From a bacterium (lineage in GTDB: Bacteria > UBP4 > UBA4092 > JAOAEQ01), in NCBI GenBank assembly GCA_026416715.1, contig JAOAEQ010000009.1, forward strand, positions 1 through 49,260: a stretch of DNA of 49,260 nt, written 5' to 3'. The position numbers and the translations under genes were made by a program. The first letter of the stretch is position 1. Each line of letters opens with the position of its first letter. Below, piece after piece: positions 32,744-42,238 of this stretch. The notes beneath the pieces are model-generated. The model did not search any database. It saw only the letters and a list, made by a program, of their open reading frames with translations, and was not told the DNA's origin.

Positions 32744-35700
32744 TTATTGCGCATCGAACCGAGATAATTCAACCGGCACGAGGATATCATAACTCATATT
32801 TCCATCCTGATAGATAAATTTCGGAGCTGACGTTGCTGCCATTTCCCCGCGTCCAGTTAGTTTTGTCCAGACTTCATCATATCCCGCAAGTGAGGGTTCC
32901 GTTAGACTAAGATACTGCGCTACTTTCCGGTCAGCGAAATTCGGGAATAAATCATCATTATGTGGGTCATAACTATCGCTGGTTACCGTTGACCATGTTC
33001 CCGCATATTTCGGTTGAAGAAGTGGATACGATGGGATATATGTATTTAATCTAGTAACTCGCATAATTTCATAATCCGGAATCAGCGATGCAGATTGATA
33101 TTCCTGCCAGTTAACATTCACATGCTGCCATCGGTCAAGTCCGACGGTTGGGAACTCGCGGTCGTTACTACTCAGGAAATCGAGCCAATACCAGTTCGTG
33201 CCTGTTGTGGTTGAATATGCATAGACAATAACGTTCGGTTTCGAGCCATACATGCCGATATCCGGTCCGGGGAATGAATTGGACGATAACGGATTAATTC
33301 CCGGAAGATATTGCAATGCTGGCGCGCCAGTTCGTAGCGGTTCCATTTGGGTGATGTTATATCGCATAAAGGTAATATGCGGATTATCGCACATATCCAC
33401 TGCGATATTTGAATACGCATCCGCGGTACTTGCACCTATCGAAGCGCTAACATCAATTTTCGGATTCCAGGTTACCCCATCGTTCAGGCTCCGTAAATAA
33501 TACACATGGATCATTCCTGGTCCAAAATCTTCATTATACGAAACATGGACATCGTCAGAATTATATCCATAATCACTTCGAGTAGCGATTCCTGGCGACG
33601 CGCCGGAATACTGTTCAAGAATACAGGCGATAGACGGCATTTGTGAGTTCATCGCTGAATTTGAAAGGTTTATCTTCGCAGTCCAGGTAGTTCCGCTGGT
33701 TGTACTCCGCCGATAGAGAATATCGCTGAACCAAGTATCTTCTGCCGGTGGTGCTAGTACCCCGCCATTATTATAATCTTCTTCCTGCCAGACGACATGA
33801 ATATGCTGATTTGCGACCCCAGTATGGCGATTAATTGCTATTGCTGGAACCAGTGAATCCGTCGTTGTATTCGATAGGTTCATTACTTGCGCTAGAACCC
33901 AAGGCGCTGGAGCCGTTGGTGGTCGATTAACCGTAATTTTTCCGTAATACACTTCATATCGTCCGCCGAAATATGGACTCGCGGTGATCGCTTGCCAAAC
34001 TATATGGAGTACATTCGTTGTCTGCCAAGCACCAGTAGCGGTATCATACGCGATTGCGACTGATGGATATCGGTTATCATAGAACCCGAGACCAGACGTT
34101 AGATTTATCGGAGTCGCCCATTTTCCTTGTGCGGCCATCGCTGGCGGTTCTATCGCAGTTACCGTGGTGTAGGAATAGAATATCTGACAATTTGCGCCGC
34201 TCGTTGCGGTAATCGGCCATTGCGTATGCCAGAACGCATGAAAGTATCCGTTCGAATCACGAACGAGCCGACGACCGTTATTAAATCCCGTCGCTTCCCA
34301 TTCACTGGATAAACCGATTGGTCCACCACCAACCGCAGTGATTGTCGAGAAACTAACGGTTACATCTTCAATATTACTCCAGTTCTGCCACGCAGAATTC
34401 GCATATCCAGCAACTTTATATGCATAGGTTCCTACAGCTTTCCCAGTGAACGTGGTTGATGTTGATGAAGAAGGTATCGCATTATCTACGGTACTCCAAC
34501 TGAACGTCGCGAATACAGCGTTGTTAATAGCAAATTCATCAAACGCAAATCCATTCCAAGGCCAGTTTGGAGTAGTTGTGTAGTAAGAATAAACCGGACC
34601 AGCAAGATTTATCGCGGCAAAACGTACATAGCAGGTTGAACCAGAAAATCCTGAAAATAACGAAGAACTGATGGTTACTGATGCCCAGCTTGAAGTCACA
34701 TCACCACGGAATGTACTGATAGTATTCCATGTATCTTCAGTAGCACGCCGAATCTGAAAATACGCTCGTTGCCAAGGAACCGTTGAACTATAGAGATAGT
34801 ATCGAGTTTTAAACGTAACCTGAGTTGTTGCAGTCACTAAAAATGGCTGGTTTAGCGATAAAAATTGATAGTCGGAGTTCCATAGCGTCCATCCACCGCT
34901 AGATGCCGGGTCATCGCACCATCGGGCTACATACGAATACGACCCAGCGCTAGCATTTTGGTTCGTTCGTTTGAATTCGCCGAGTTTCGTCCAATCATCA
35001 CGGGATTGAGTCTCATCTTCTGCTCCGTCGGAATAAGAATATACCGTAGTAGCTCTCCCTTCCGCCAACATATATTGGGTCGCGTTGACGGAAGTGCTCC
35101 AGCTAACAGTATAAGAACCGGTAGTATTATCAGAAGGATTATTAAGGGTCGGAACCAGCGTTGCGAGATTAAACTGCATAGTCATTTGCGAAACAGGGAT
35201 ATTGGAAAAAGTAATATAACTTGTCGTTCCTGCGCCGATAGGATTAGAATAAGTGCTTGGTGTACTATAGGGACTTAACGTAGTATTATTTGAACTACCA
35301 GGATATGGGTCACCATTTTGACCACGACTGCTTGCTAAATGAAGCGACCAGTTTCCATCCGCTTCAATAAGCCCAACTTTGTAATTATAGCGCGTGTTAT
35401 TATTTCGTTGCGATTCGTCAACATGCCAGACACAAAGCCCACCGCCATTAGTTCCACCGAGTAGGTTTGAATCAAAACCATATCGTTGCCGATTTTCAAC
35501 CAAATAATATTGCGATGTCGGGAATCCTTCAATAATTTTCCCAATAGATTTATCTGTTTCAACGCGTATTAACGATTGACCGGATTTACTATGCAATATA
35601 GTTGGATTTAGCCAACCGAGTTGCGTTTTCGACCATGCGGAAAAATGGGTCGGTCGTTGTGGTTCGCTTCCGCCGTCATATCCCCAAGAACCACTCGCCA

Positions 35701-36811
35701 TTAAACACCAGACACCTGCACCTTCGCCTTGCCCGCCAGTACTCCCATCAGTATCATAGAGGTCAGGGAGTCCGAAAAAATGACCCATCTCGTGACAAAT
35801 AACTCCAATCCGGCCAATAGATTTCCCAGAAATACCCCGTAACGCTGGTTCGGTATGGAAATGACTAACCCGAACACCTTCAGCAGTTATATACGGACTA
35901 TCGAGCGACCATTTCTTCGACCAAATCCAAGTGGTGGAAGCTGCAGCGTATTCTTGTCCATAGCCGGAATGGATGAAGGTTATACAATCGACATATCCAT
36001 CACCATCAGTATCAAATTGGGAAAAGTCCACATAAGAATCAACTGAATCAAGCGCATGAATTATCATTTCTTTCACTGCAGTATCTCGGGAAGCGCCATC
36101 AGTACCATAGTAAGCTTCGGTTTTCGGTAAGTTTACCCAGGTATTTCCGGCAATCGTGCTTAATATGGTTAATTGCCCATACGAATTTTCGACATAGTAA
36201 TCTCGAACCGAACCGACCGCACCATCGTAATTATATCCGACGGTATTAAACACCGAATCATACATTATCGCCGGAAAATATTTCGTAGTATCATGGTCAG
36301 AAAATCGGCAGAGGATAACCAGATTTTTAACGTTTCCTTTTGGGGTAACTTCTTGTACCGGAGGTCGACCGGGTTCGGGTTCAATAAGATGTTCCGGAAA
36401 CGTAGTTGGTTCAATCTCTTTTATACTCGGGATACCTTTTCCCAAATACTTCTGCTGGCGAATTGATTGGATAACTTCTTTTGTCGGTTGGATTTTTTTC
36501 AATAGACCAAGTTTTGTCGGGTCGTCAATTCCAACCCGAAATGGACCGGGTTTTAAGAACCCTTGCGCATCCTGCATTGCGAATTTCCACCAGCCATCTT
36601 TTTCATCAAGCAGAATCGTATATCCATCTGCGGTTTCAAACCAAGAATACCATTCGTCTCCGAATGCGCGTGCCGAAAATTTTGTGCCATCCGGTTGTAA
36701 ATATTCTTCTACAATTGCTGGTACTGGAACTGCATATCCGCTCTGAAAACTGATACTTATTATCAAAATAAATAATAATATAGTGAGCAGTGTTTTAATT
36801 TTACTATTCAT
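32744..36811 (-). CDS. Giant secreted M6 metalloprotease with propeller-like C-terminus
   Basis: 1355 residues with a signal peptide (about 1-27). The M6 (immune inhibitor A-like) catalytic domain is at about 160-560. The zinc site is His340-Glu341-x2-His344-x2-Gly-x2-Asp350 (CHEMGHFFGLPDLYD), preceded by a calcium-type loop DTDGDGYVD near 268. Next come beta-sandwich modules (about 570-860) with W-rich CBM/MAM-like strands, then a sialidase/BNR-like region (about 880-1270) with repeated NNxYPSVAIAYD, DSLVPAIAINR and NSQMPSIACIL type motifs. The end is ILVPVELSRFDAQ, a tail shared by two other secreted proteins here. It is likely an extracellular protein-degrading enzyme. N-terminal prodomain about 28-155. 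Confidence 0.87.
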   Translation of the reverse strand: MNSKIKTLLTILLFILIISISFQSGYAVPVPAIVEEYLQPDGTKFSARAFGDEWYSWFETADGYTILLDEKDGWWKFAMQDAQGFLKPGPFRVGIDDPTKLGLLKKIQPTKEVIQSIRQQKYLGKGIPSIKEIEPTTFPEHLIEPEPGRPPVQEVTPKGNVKNLVILCRFSDHDTTKYFPAIMYDSVFNTVGYNYDGAVGSVRDYYVENSYGQLTILSTIAGNTWVNLPKTEAYYGTDGASRDTAVKEMIIHALDSVDSYVDFSQFDTDGDGYVDCITFIHSGYGQEYAAASTTWIWSKKWSLDSPYITAEGVRVSHFHTEPALRGISGKSIGRIGVICHEMGHFFGLPDLYDTDGSTGGQGEGAGVWCLMASGSWGYDGGSEPQRPTHFSAWSKTQLGWLNPTILHSKSGQSLIRVETDKSIGKIIEGFPTSQYYLVENRQRYGFDSNLLGGTNGGGLCVWHVDESQRNNNTRYNYKVGLIEADGNWSLHLASSRGQNGDPYPGSSNNTTLSPYSTPSTYSNPIGAGTTSYITFSNIPVSQMTMQFNLATLVPTLNNPSDNTTGSYTVSWSTSVNATQYMLAEGRATTVYSYSDGAEDETQSRDDWTKLGEFKRTNQNASAGSYSYVARWCDDPASSGGWTLWNSDYQFLSLNQPFLVTATTQVTFKTRYYLYSSTVPWQRAYFQIRRATEDTWNTISTFRGDVTSSWASVTISSSLFSGFSGSTCYVRFAAINLAGPVYSYYTTTPNWPWNGFAFDEFAINNAVFATFSWSTVDNAIPSSSTSTTFTGKAVGTYAYKVAGYANSAWQNWSNIEDVTVSFSTITAVGGGPIGLSSEWEATGFNNGRRLVRDSNGYFHAFWHTQWPITATSGANCQIFYSYTTVTAIEPPAMAAQGKWATPINLTSGLGFYDNRYPSVAIAYDTATGAWQTTNVLHIVWQAITASPYFGGRYEVYYGKITVNRPPTAPAPWVLAQVMNLSNTTTDSLVPAIAINRHTGVANQHIHVVWQEEDYNNGGVLAPPAEDTWFSDILYRRSTTSGTTWTAKINLSNSAMNSQMPSIACILEQYSGASPGIATRSDYGYNSDDVHVSYNEDFGPGMIHVYYLRSLNDGVTWNPKIDVSASIGASTADAYSNIAVDMCDNPHITFMRYNITQMEPLRTGAPALQYLPGINPLSSNSFPGPDIGMYGSKPNVIVYAYSTTTGTNWYWLDFLSSNDREFPTVGLDRWQHVNVNWQEYQSASLIPDYEIMRVTRLNTYIPSYPLLQPKYAGTWSTVTSDSYDPHNDDLFPNFADRKVAQYLSLTEPSLAGYDEVWTKLTGRGEMAATSAPKFIYQDGNMSYDILVPVELSRFDAQ

Positions 36812-36847
36812 AGATTACTCCCCTCCTTTCTTTCGATACTTTCGTTA

Positions 36848-36903
36848 AAAATCAAAAATAAAAAAACCCGAATAAAAAAACGGGGATACCGTTTTTATTC
36901 GGG
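36848..36903 (-). terminator. Strong intrinsic terminator for the PHP operon
   Basis: CCCGAATAAAAAAACGG (36867-36883) and CCGTTTTTATTCGGG (36889-36903) form a long stem (2-base length difference in the A/T run). On the minus strand the hairpin is followed by a long T-rich tract (36866 down to 36848). It separates the PHP genes from the M6 gene. The pairing includes T-tract on the plus strand too, but there is no upstream plus-strand gene. Confidence 0.75.
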
Positions 36904-37102
36904 CGTGTGCTAAAATTAATATTGATTGGGATTCGTCGTTTGCATAACGATTCCCTTTTTATTTAGTGGTTATCCTTATCTAACATTCCTACTATAGCGC
37001 AAAGCGATTATTTTAGCAACTATTTTTTATTAAAAAGACCAACATATATAGGAAACCAAGAAAAAAGGGAAGTTAAAGGTCAGAATTACTGAGGTGTATA
37101 TT

Positions 37103-39496
37103 CTACTGGTAAGTTATCCAGATTGGGCTTGACCACGCCATATTCCCATCCCGCTGGATGACCCGAAGATAATACCAATTCGTTCCTTGTGGAATCTCGG
37201 TATCAATAAATTTAAATCGGGCTTCGTCGCTATCCCCGCCATTAGTATAAATCACTTCGTTATTTCGAATCAAATACACATAATGCAAAAGATTCGTTCC
37301 TTTAACATATACCGAAAACTCTGGTGCAGTGGTAGTACTATATTCTTCACCGAGATAATGTCCATCAGCGCGAAAATCGACCAGGATTTTTTCGCCAGTG
37401 GTAGCGAACGTTCTGCGGTTACGAAACGCGTCCAGAATTTCTTCTCGAGTCAACGATTTCGCTAACACGCCAGTCCACCCCGCTCGCCACGGGTCGCGTT
37501 TATATCCGACCCCATGCTGCCAGAGCAAACCATGTCCATCGCTCCCGCCGATAATTCCAAATTTTAATCCTTTCGCTAAACCATTTTGAATGAAACAGCC
37601 GGAGATACCGCCCCGATGTTTAATCGGCTCGTTGCCCATATATTCAAACGCGCCATGATTTGAGATTATCTCAATGCAGGTCTGAACGTTCGGATTATGC
37701 GCTAACCAATTGATACCGGTCCAGCCGATATGATGCGCAAACCCAAGTGCTTTGATTGGTTCTAACGTAGAAAATAGTCCCGAAGCAGTTTTAGTAGCTG
37801 GTTCCCGTTTTGGATATATCGTATAATTCTCATTAGGGAAATAAACGTTGATATGTCCGTCGCCAAGCGGAACTCGTGCTTGTGTCCATTCATACGCCGG
37901 GATGGTAACAAATTCACCTGGCTGGTTATAATATTTCGTCCAATGTTTATATTCTTCCCATTCTGCTGCCGATATCCGATTCTGCACGAACTCTTCATGG
38001 TCGGTTAATGCATAGAAATCTAACTGATAAACGTCGCGGGCGCGCGTGAACGATTCTTCTATCGAGCCGACACCGTCAGAAAGCCAACTATGCGAATGAA
38101 TATCGCCATAATAGACGGTATATATCCCAATCGTATCATGGGAAATTGCGGGTTTCTGATAGCGGATTATGGATTGTAGTTTATTTTCAACCTGAAATGG
38201 AGTAGTAACCAAACCTCCGTCAGCTTCAGGTTTCGGGTTGATAGCAATTTTCCGAAGAAAATTACCAGCGATATCGCGGTAAACCATCCAGAGATTTTGC
38301 TGTGAATCTTTGGCAACACGAATGAACTGCCCCCGTCCGCCCCAACTTCCGTTGGATAACCGAATCGGGTCTGACCACTGATTTCCATTGTAATATTGCG
38401 CTATCCAATCGTGAGACGGACGACCGAAAATCCAGAACCGATGTGTATTTTCAAAAAATAAGGTTGGAAACTCGAATCCTTGGTCTTCGTTAACTTTATT
38501 TAAATCTTTCCCTGGCATTTCACCTATCGGTTCGATGCATTGTTTGGTTTTCGAGTCATATCCACGGACATAGACCCATTTGGGTATGTCTATGCCTGGA
38601 GGCAAATCCGAATCTCGAATATCGAAATCCGAAATCCTGGGATTTTTATCCAACTTCGCTAAATCTTCGTTAGCTAAAATTTTAGATTTTGAATTTATAC
38701 TTCTGTTGCTATGCCAGGCAATCCAGGGGGTAGAGTTACCGTGTAGAGCGAGTGATGGATAAGCGTCAATTCCAGGGTGAGTTGTAACCTGAATTGGTTT
38801 ATTCCATACTCCATTTTTACCAGCGACTAGGAAAATATCATAGTTCCCGTTACCAAGATAGCTATCATAAGCAATCCAGATAGTTCCATGATAATCTATT
38901 GCTAAGGAAGGGCGGAAATTATCGAGAGTATTATTGGTAATATTTTGTACCGAGGTAAATTTTCCGTTGACGAGTTTAGTAAAATAAATCTGATGTTTTC
39001 CGCCTGACTTCGCTGAAGCTTCGTCAGGTAAAGTTTCATTTCCCATATATGCGATACAGAGGTTGTCGGAGTTATCGAGCGCTATCGAAGGATGCATCGC
39101 ATCACTTTTTCCATTGGTTATAGCGATTTCATTATTCAACTTGGCGCCATCATAGTATCGAGCGTAAATCTGCCAATACGCGTCTCGTTTCGATTGCCAA
39201 ACGAGCCAAAGTCCATCTTTCTTATCACAAACGATCAACGGCTGATATCCGAAACCGACTAGGATTGGTTCACCAACCGTTTTCCCATCCGATGTACTTA
39301 AATATACCATATCGCTATTTCCAGTGAACTCTGACCACGCTAGCCAGATTGTATCTTTGCTATCTATAGCGATTGCCGGGTATTCCGCATTGATTTTTGT
39401 ACCAAATGGAATCGGTTGACCGAGAATAACCTCTTGCGCAACAACTATGGTTATCATTAAAAGAATACAGAGAAACGTTATGAGGCTGGATTTCAT
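37103..39496 (-). CDS. Secreted PHP-domain protein with N-terminal propeller
   Basis: 797 residues from ATG 39496 (the open frame starts at a TTG 9 bases earlier). The signal peptide is SLITFLCILLMITIVVAQ. The N-terminal half (about 25-430) consists of sialidase-type blades (YPAIAIDSKDTIWLAWSE, HPSIALDNSDNLCIAY, RPSLAIDYHGTIWIAYDS). The PHP metal-dependent phosphoesterase domain starts near residue 465 (YYGDIHSHSWLSDGVGS), with YALTDHEEF near 500 and GIIGGSDGHG near 655. A beta-sandwich closes the protein (about 700-797). It resembles DUF3604-like exported PHP enzymes. Residues near 285-310 (SKILANEDLAKLDKNP, then RISDFDIRDSD) are coded by heptamer-repeat DNA. The substrate is unknown. Confidence 0.8.
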   Translation of the reverse strand: MKSSLITFLCILLMITIVVAQEVILGQPIPFGTKINAEYPAIAIDSKDTIWLAWSEFTGNSDMVYLSTSDGKTVGEPILVGFGYQPLIVCDKKDGLWLVWQSKRDAYWQIYARYYDGAKLNNEIAITNGKSDAMHPSIALDNSDNLCIAYMGNETLPDEASAKSGGKHQIYFTKLVNGKFTSVQNITNNTLDNFRPSLAIDYHGTIWIAYDSYLGNGNYDIFLVAGKNGVWNKPIQVTTHPGIDAYPSLALHGNSTPWIAWHSNRSINSKSKILANEDLAKLDKNPRISDFDIRDSDLPPGIDIPKWVYVRGYDSKTKQCIEPIGEMPGKDLNKVNEDQGFEFPTLFFENTHRFWIFGRPSHDWIAQYYNGNQWSDPIRLSNGSWGGRGQFIRVAKDSQQNLWMVYRDIAGNFLRKIAINPKPEADGGLVTTPFQVENKLQSIIRYQKPAISHDTIGIYTVYYGDIHSHSWLSDGVGSIEESFTRARDVYQLDFYALTDHEEFVQNRISAAEWEEYKHWTKYYNQPGEFVTIPAYEWTQARVPLGDGHINVYFPNENYTIYPKREPATKTASGLFSTLEPIKALGFAHHIGWTGINWLAHNPNVQTCIEIISNHGAFEYMGNEPIKHRGGISGCFIQNGLAKGLKFGIIGGSDGHGLLWQHGVGYKRDPWRAGWTGVLAKSLTREEILDAFRNRRTFATTGEKILVDFRADGHYLGEEYSTTTAPEFSVYVKGTNLLHYVYLIRNNEVIYTNGGDSDEARFKFIDTEIPQGTNWYYLRVIQRDGNMAWSSPIWITYQ
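38606..38640. repeat. Heptamer-type repeat inside the PHP gene
   Basis: The plus strand shows iterations of AATC(T/C)CGAAAT type (GAATCTCGAATATCGAAATC, then CGAAATCC). The encoded peptide NPRISDFDIRDSD is of a kind that I recall from repeats in uncultured bacteria. The reading frame is kept. Similar heptamers occur at 5993-6016. Confidence 0.5.
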
Positions 39497-39502
39497 AATA
39501 AT

Positions 39503-39546
39503 CAATGGTCAATATTCAATGTTCAATTAACAATACTCAATGTACC
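39503..39546. repeat. Heptamer-like direct repeats (CAAT/TTCAATG)
   Basis: TCAATGGTCAATATTCAATG followed by TTCAATTAACAATACTCAATG: five degenerate 8-9 base direct repeats just upstream of the PHP gene and within its leader. Confidence 0.5.
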
Positions 39547-39595
39547 ATGAATTAATAGTTCACTATTGTCAAATTTTACACTTTTCATCGCAAGA

Positions 39596-40474
39596 TTAGA
39601 AATAGAAAGGATTACTCCACGCGATTTTTCCGAATGTATCAACACATTCGATTCGTACATACCGTACCTTATCCCGAATCGGGAATTCTGCGCTGGTTAT
39701 CGTTTCTCCTTGATTAGGCCAAACCGTCCATCCATTCCACCCATTACACATAAAGTTGATTCGAGATACCGGCGAACATTCAACGAAAATTTTGTTATCC
39801 TGAATTTCGATTGTATATATTTCAGGACCGGTGCTGGAATAAAACGCTCCCTGCCGAATCGCAGAACAAATCGCTTCTTTGGTTAACTCTGGCGCTTTAA
39901 CCCAAATCCAGCCACCGCAATAATCAACAACTCGTTCATGCGCATCATCTACTGCAAACCCAAATAATTTTTTCCCACGGATAAGTAAATCGTCCCAATG
40001 GATACTACTGAATCCTTTTGCCAACTCAACTTCACAACCGTGGTTGTATATTTCTACTCCAAGGTAATCTTGTAAATCGAGGATATCGCGAACGGTTAAT
40101 GATGACCAATACGGATGCGCAATGAAGGTCAACGCTCCTACTTGGTTCAAGATATCAATCGCTCGTTGTGGTGGTGTAGTTTTCTGGTCGATATCAAAAG
40201 TTTGTTTCGGTTCGATACCGACGATATGCAATGTTTCGTTTAATTCCGTTTTCCAGACATCAATTTCAATCCCTTCAAGTAACAATAGTTTGCCATTAAG
40301 ATTAGGATTCGGGCGGGTGATTTTCCAGTGGTCAGTTAATGCGAGAAAATGGAATCCAGCATCAAGATATTTTTGTGCTAACACTTCCGGTGTCATTTTG
40401 CCATCAGAATTAGTCGTATGCGTATGCAGGTTGCCTTTATACCAATTTCCGGGTAGTAAAAATGGATTCAGCAT
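39596..40474 (-). CDS. PHP-domain phosphoesterase-like protein
   Basis: A 292-residue protein without a signal peptide. PHP ligands: GNLHTHTTNSDGKMTPE near residue 14-30 (HxH), FLALTDHWK near 44, ELNETLHIVGIE near 75-90, GALTFIAHPYWS near 115 and GFAVDDAHE near 177. The C-terminal beta-sandwich ends KIAWSNPFYF, matching MAWSSPIWITYQ at the end of the secreted PHP protein downstream, so the two share a domain pair. Starts ATG 40474; the next gene in the operon begins about 100 bases after its stop. Substrate unknown; related PHP proteins are phosphoesterases or nucleases. Confidence 0.82.
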   Translation of the reverse strand: MLNPFLLPGNWYKGNLHTHTTNSDGKMTPEVLAQKYLDAGFHFLALTDHWKITRPNPNLNGKLLLLEGIEIDVWKTELNETLHIVGIEPKQTFDIDQKTTPPQRAIDILNQVGALTFIAHPYWSSLTVRDILDLQDYLGVEIYNHGCEVELAKGFSSIHWDDLLIRGKKLFGFAVDDAHERVVDYCGGWIWVKAPELTKEAICSAIRQGAFYSSTGPEIYTIEIQDNKIFVECSPVSRINFMCNGWNGWTVWPNQGETITSAEFPIRDKVRYVRIECVDTFGKIAWSNPFYF

Positions 40475-40595
40475 TGAATTTTATAACTCCTTTATCAAAA
40501 ATAAATTCTTAAGACAATATTTTATCACAAAACGAACTCAATAAATTACCGTAGATGATATAGAAGCGAACGGCTATTCATCATCATCATTATGA

Positions 40596-40696
40596 TATAA
40601 TATTTATTTATAATCGACTATATAAAAACGGAAGAACTAAAGAACCAAAAATAGTTCATCCGTTTTTTTGTTCATCTATTCTTTCATTAACCCTTT
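40596..40696 (+). promoter_or_regulatory. Promoter plus terminator-like leader of the MFS gene
   Basis: A -10 box TATAAT (40596-40601) sits upstream of AAAACGGAAGAACTA (40625-40639), a 12-base loop and TAGTTCATCCGTTTT (40652-40666), a stem with one mismatch in 15, followed by T residues to 40669. It ends 27 bases before the ATG of the transporter. Transcription started at this box would read this terminator before the gene, as in attenuation. No -35 box was convincing. No ribosome site is seen before the ATG. Confidence 0.5.
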
Positions 40697-41893
40697 ATGT
40701 TTACAGCGTTTAAACATCGGAATTATCGCATATTCTGGTCTGGGAATCTGATTTCACTAATCGGCTCATGGATGCAGACGATGGCACTCGGTTGGTTAGT
40801 ATATCGGCTAACCCGGTCGCCGTTCTTGCTTGGCTTATCCAGTTTTTTTAGCTCGATTCCGATAGTGTTTATTTCTCCGCTCGGTGGTGCGGTGGTTGAC
40901 CGAATGAATAAACGGAAACTACTGATACTGACTCAATCGGGGATGATGTTATCTGCGTTCATTTTAGCTGGGTTAACGCAATTCGAACTTATTGCTATCT
41001 GGCATATATTTGCGATTGCGATATTCGGCGGATTTATCGCTGCATTTGATGCGCCGGCACGTCAATCGTTCGTTATCGAACTGGTTGGAAAAGAAGATTT
41101 AATGAATGGAATTGCATTAAACTCGCTCGCGTTCAATTCAGCGCGGATTCTCGGTCCGGCAATAGCCGGCTATGCAGTTGCGTATGTTGGTGAATCCGGC
41201 TGTTTTTTCCTGAACGGATTAAGTTTTATTGCAGTTATTTTCGCATTAACGATGATGACCGGATTAGAACAGGTAAATGACACGAAAGAAGCAAACCTTT
41301 ATGATAATTTAAAAGAAGGATTTCAATATATCAAAAATCAGAAATTAATTTGGAATCTGATAGTATTAGTTGGTATTTCAAGTTTATTTTCATTATCGTA
41401 TGCGGCGTTACTGCCGATTTTCGCAAAGGAAATTCTCGGCGGAGATGCGAGAACACTCGGTTGGCTGATGTCATCGGTTGGTGTTGGTGCAATCATCGGT
41501 GCGTTATTTGTCGCTAAACTTGGTAATTTTCAACATAAAGGAAAACTCGTACTTATCGCGGCGCTCGGTTCCGCATTCTGCTTAATGATTTTCGGTGCAT
41601 CGAAATGGTTATGGTTATCGATTGGGACGCTGGCAATTGTTGGGTTCTGCAACGTAGCGTATCTTGCGACAACAAATACGCTTATTCAGACCACGGTCAA
41701 TGATGAACTTCGCGGGCGGGTGATAAGTCTCTATACGCTGATTTTTCTCGGCGGGATGCCGCTCGGGAACCTTTTCGTTGGCGCAGTTGCGCAAAAACTC
41801 GGTGCGCCAGCAACCGTTATCCTCGGTTCAGCTATCTGCTTCATTTATACCGCTTCAACATCATACCGAGTTCCAGAGCTTCGGAACGCGTAA
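40697..41893 (+). CDS. Major facilitator superfamily transporter (EntS-like)
   Basis: 398 residues, about 11-12 membrane spans. The N-terminal FKHRNYRIFWSGNLISLIGSW and GGAVVDRMNKRKLLIL (the loop 2/3 MFS motif), with FDAPARQSFVIELVGKEDL and NSLAFNSARILGPAIAGY, are typical of the enterobactin-exporter EntS/YfiS-like branch of MFS, which mostly exports small molecules. No siderophore genes are nearby, so the substrate is unknown. It is monocistronic to judge from neighbours and lies behind an attenuator-like hairpin. Confidence 0.88.
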   Translation: MFTAFKHRNYRIFWSGNLISLIGSWMQTMALGWLVYRLTRSPFLLGLSSFFSSIPIVFISPLGGAVVDRMNKRKLLILTQSGMMLSAFILAGLTQFELIAIWHIFAIAIFGGFIAAFDAPARQSFVIELVGKEDLMNGIALNSLAFNSARILGPAIAGYAVAYVGESGCFFLNGLSFIAVIFALTMMTGLEQVNDTKEANLYDNLKEGFQYIKNQKLIWNLIVLVGISSLFSLSYAALLPIFAKEILGGDARTLGWLMSSVGVGAIIGALFVAKLGNFQHKGKLVLIAALGSAFCLMIFGASKWLWLSIGTLAIVGFCNVAYLATTNTLIQTTVNDELRGRVISLYTLIFLGGMPLGNLFVGAVAQKLGAPATVILGSAICFIYTASTSYRVPELRNA

Positions 41894-42238
41894 TACTAAA
41901 TTATGCAGGGATTAATTCTCATGCACTTACTTCAAATGGGTAGGAACTTTCCTATACTGCGTACGTAAAACGTTCGCATTCCATATGAGGAATTAACTTC
42001 GAATGCGCTGGTTCATAATCAGGTTTATCATCTTTTCTGCACTCAAGTAACGTGGTCTGCTTAACTCGATTCAATGGATTGAACTTCCCATATCGTCACA
42101 AATGAGGATAATTTATCTCCTGAATTATTAACGTGATTTTATATATTTTGACTTGACAAGAAACCAAAATAGGATTATAAATTATTAGATAGATTTTAAT
42201 CAAACCTATTACCATTTAATTAATCGGGAGGATTCTTT
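41894..42238. other. Intergenic region before the giant beta-helix gene
   Basis: 345 bases with no gene. Only the promoter at 42153-42181 stands out. The rest is AT-rich without clear hairpin or repeat. Confidence 0.5.
42153..42181 (+). promoter_or_regulatory. Near-consensus sigma-70 promoter
   Basis: TTGACA (42153-42158), 17-base spacer, TATAAA (42176-42181). A leader of about 50 bases follows, with ribosome site CGGGAGG close before ATG 42239. A further TTGAC lies 5 bases upstream of the -35 box. Confidence 0.8.
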
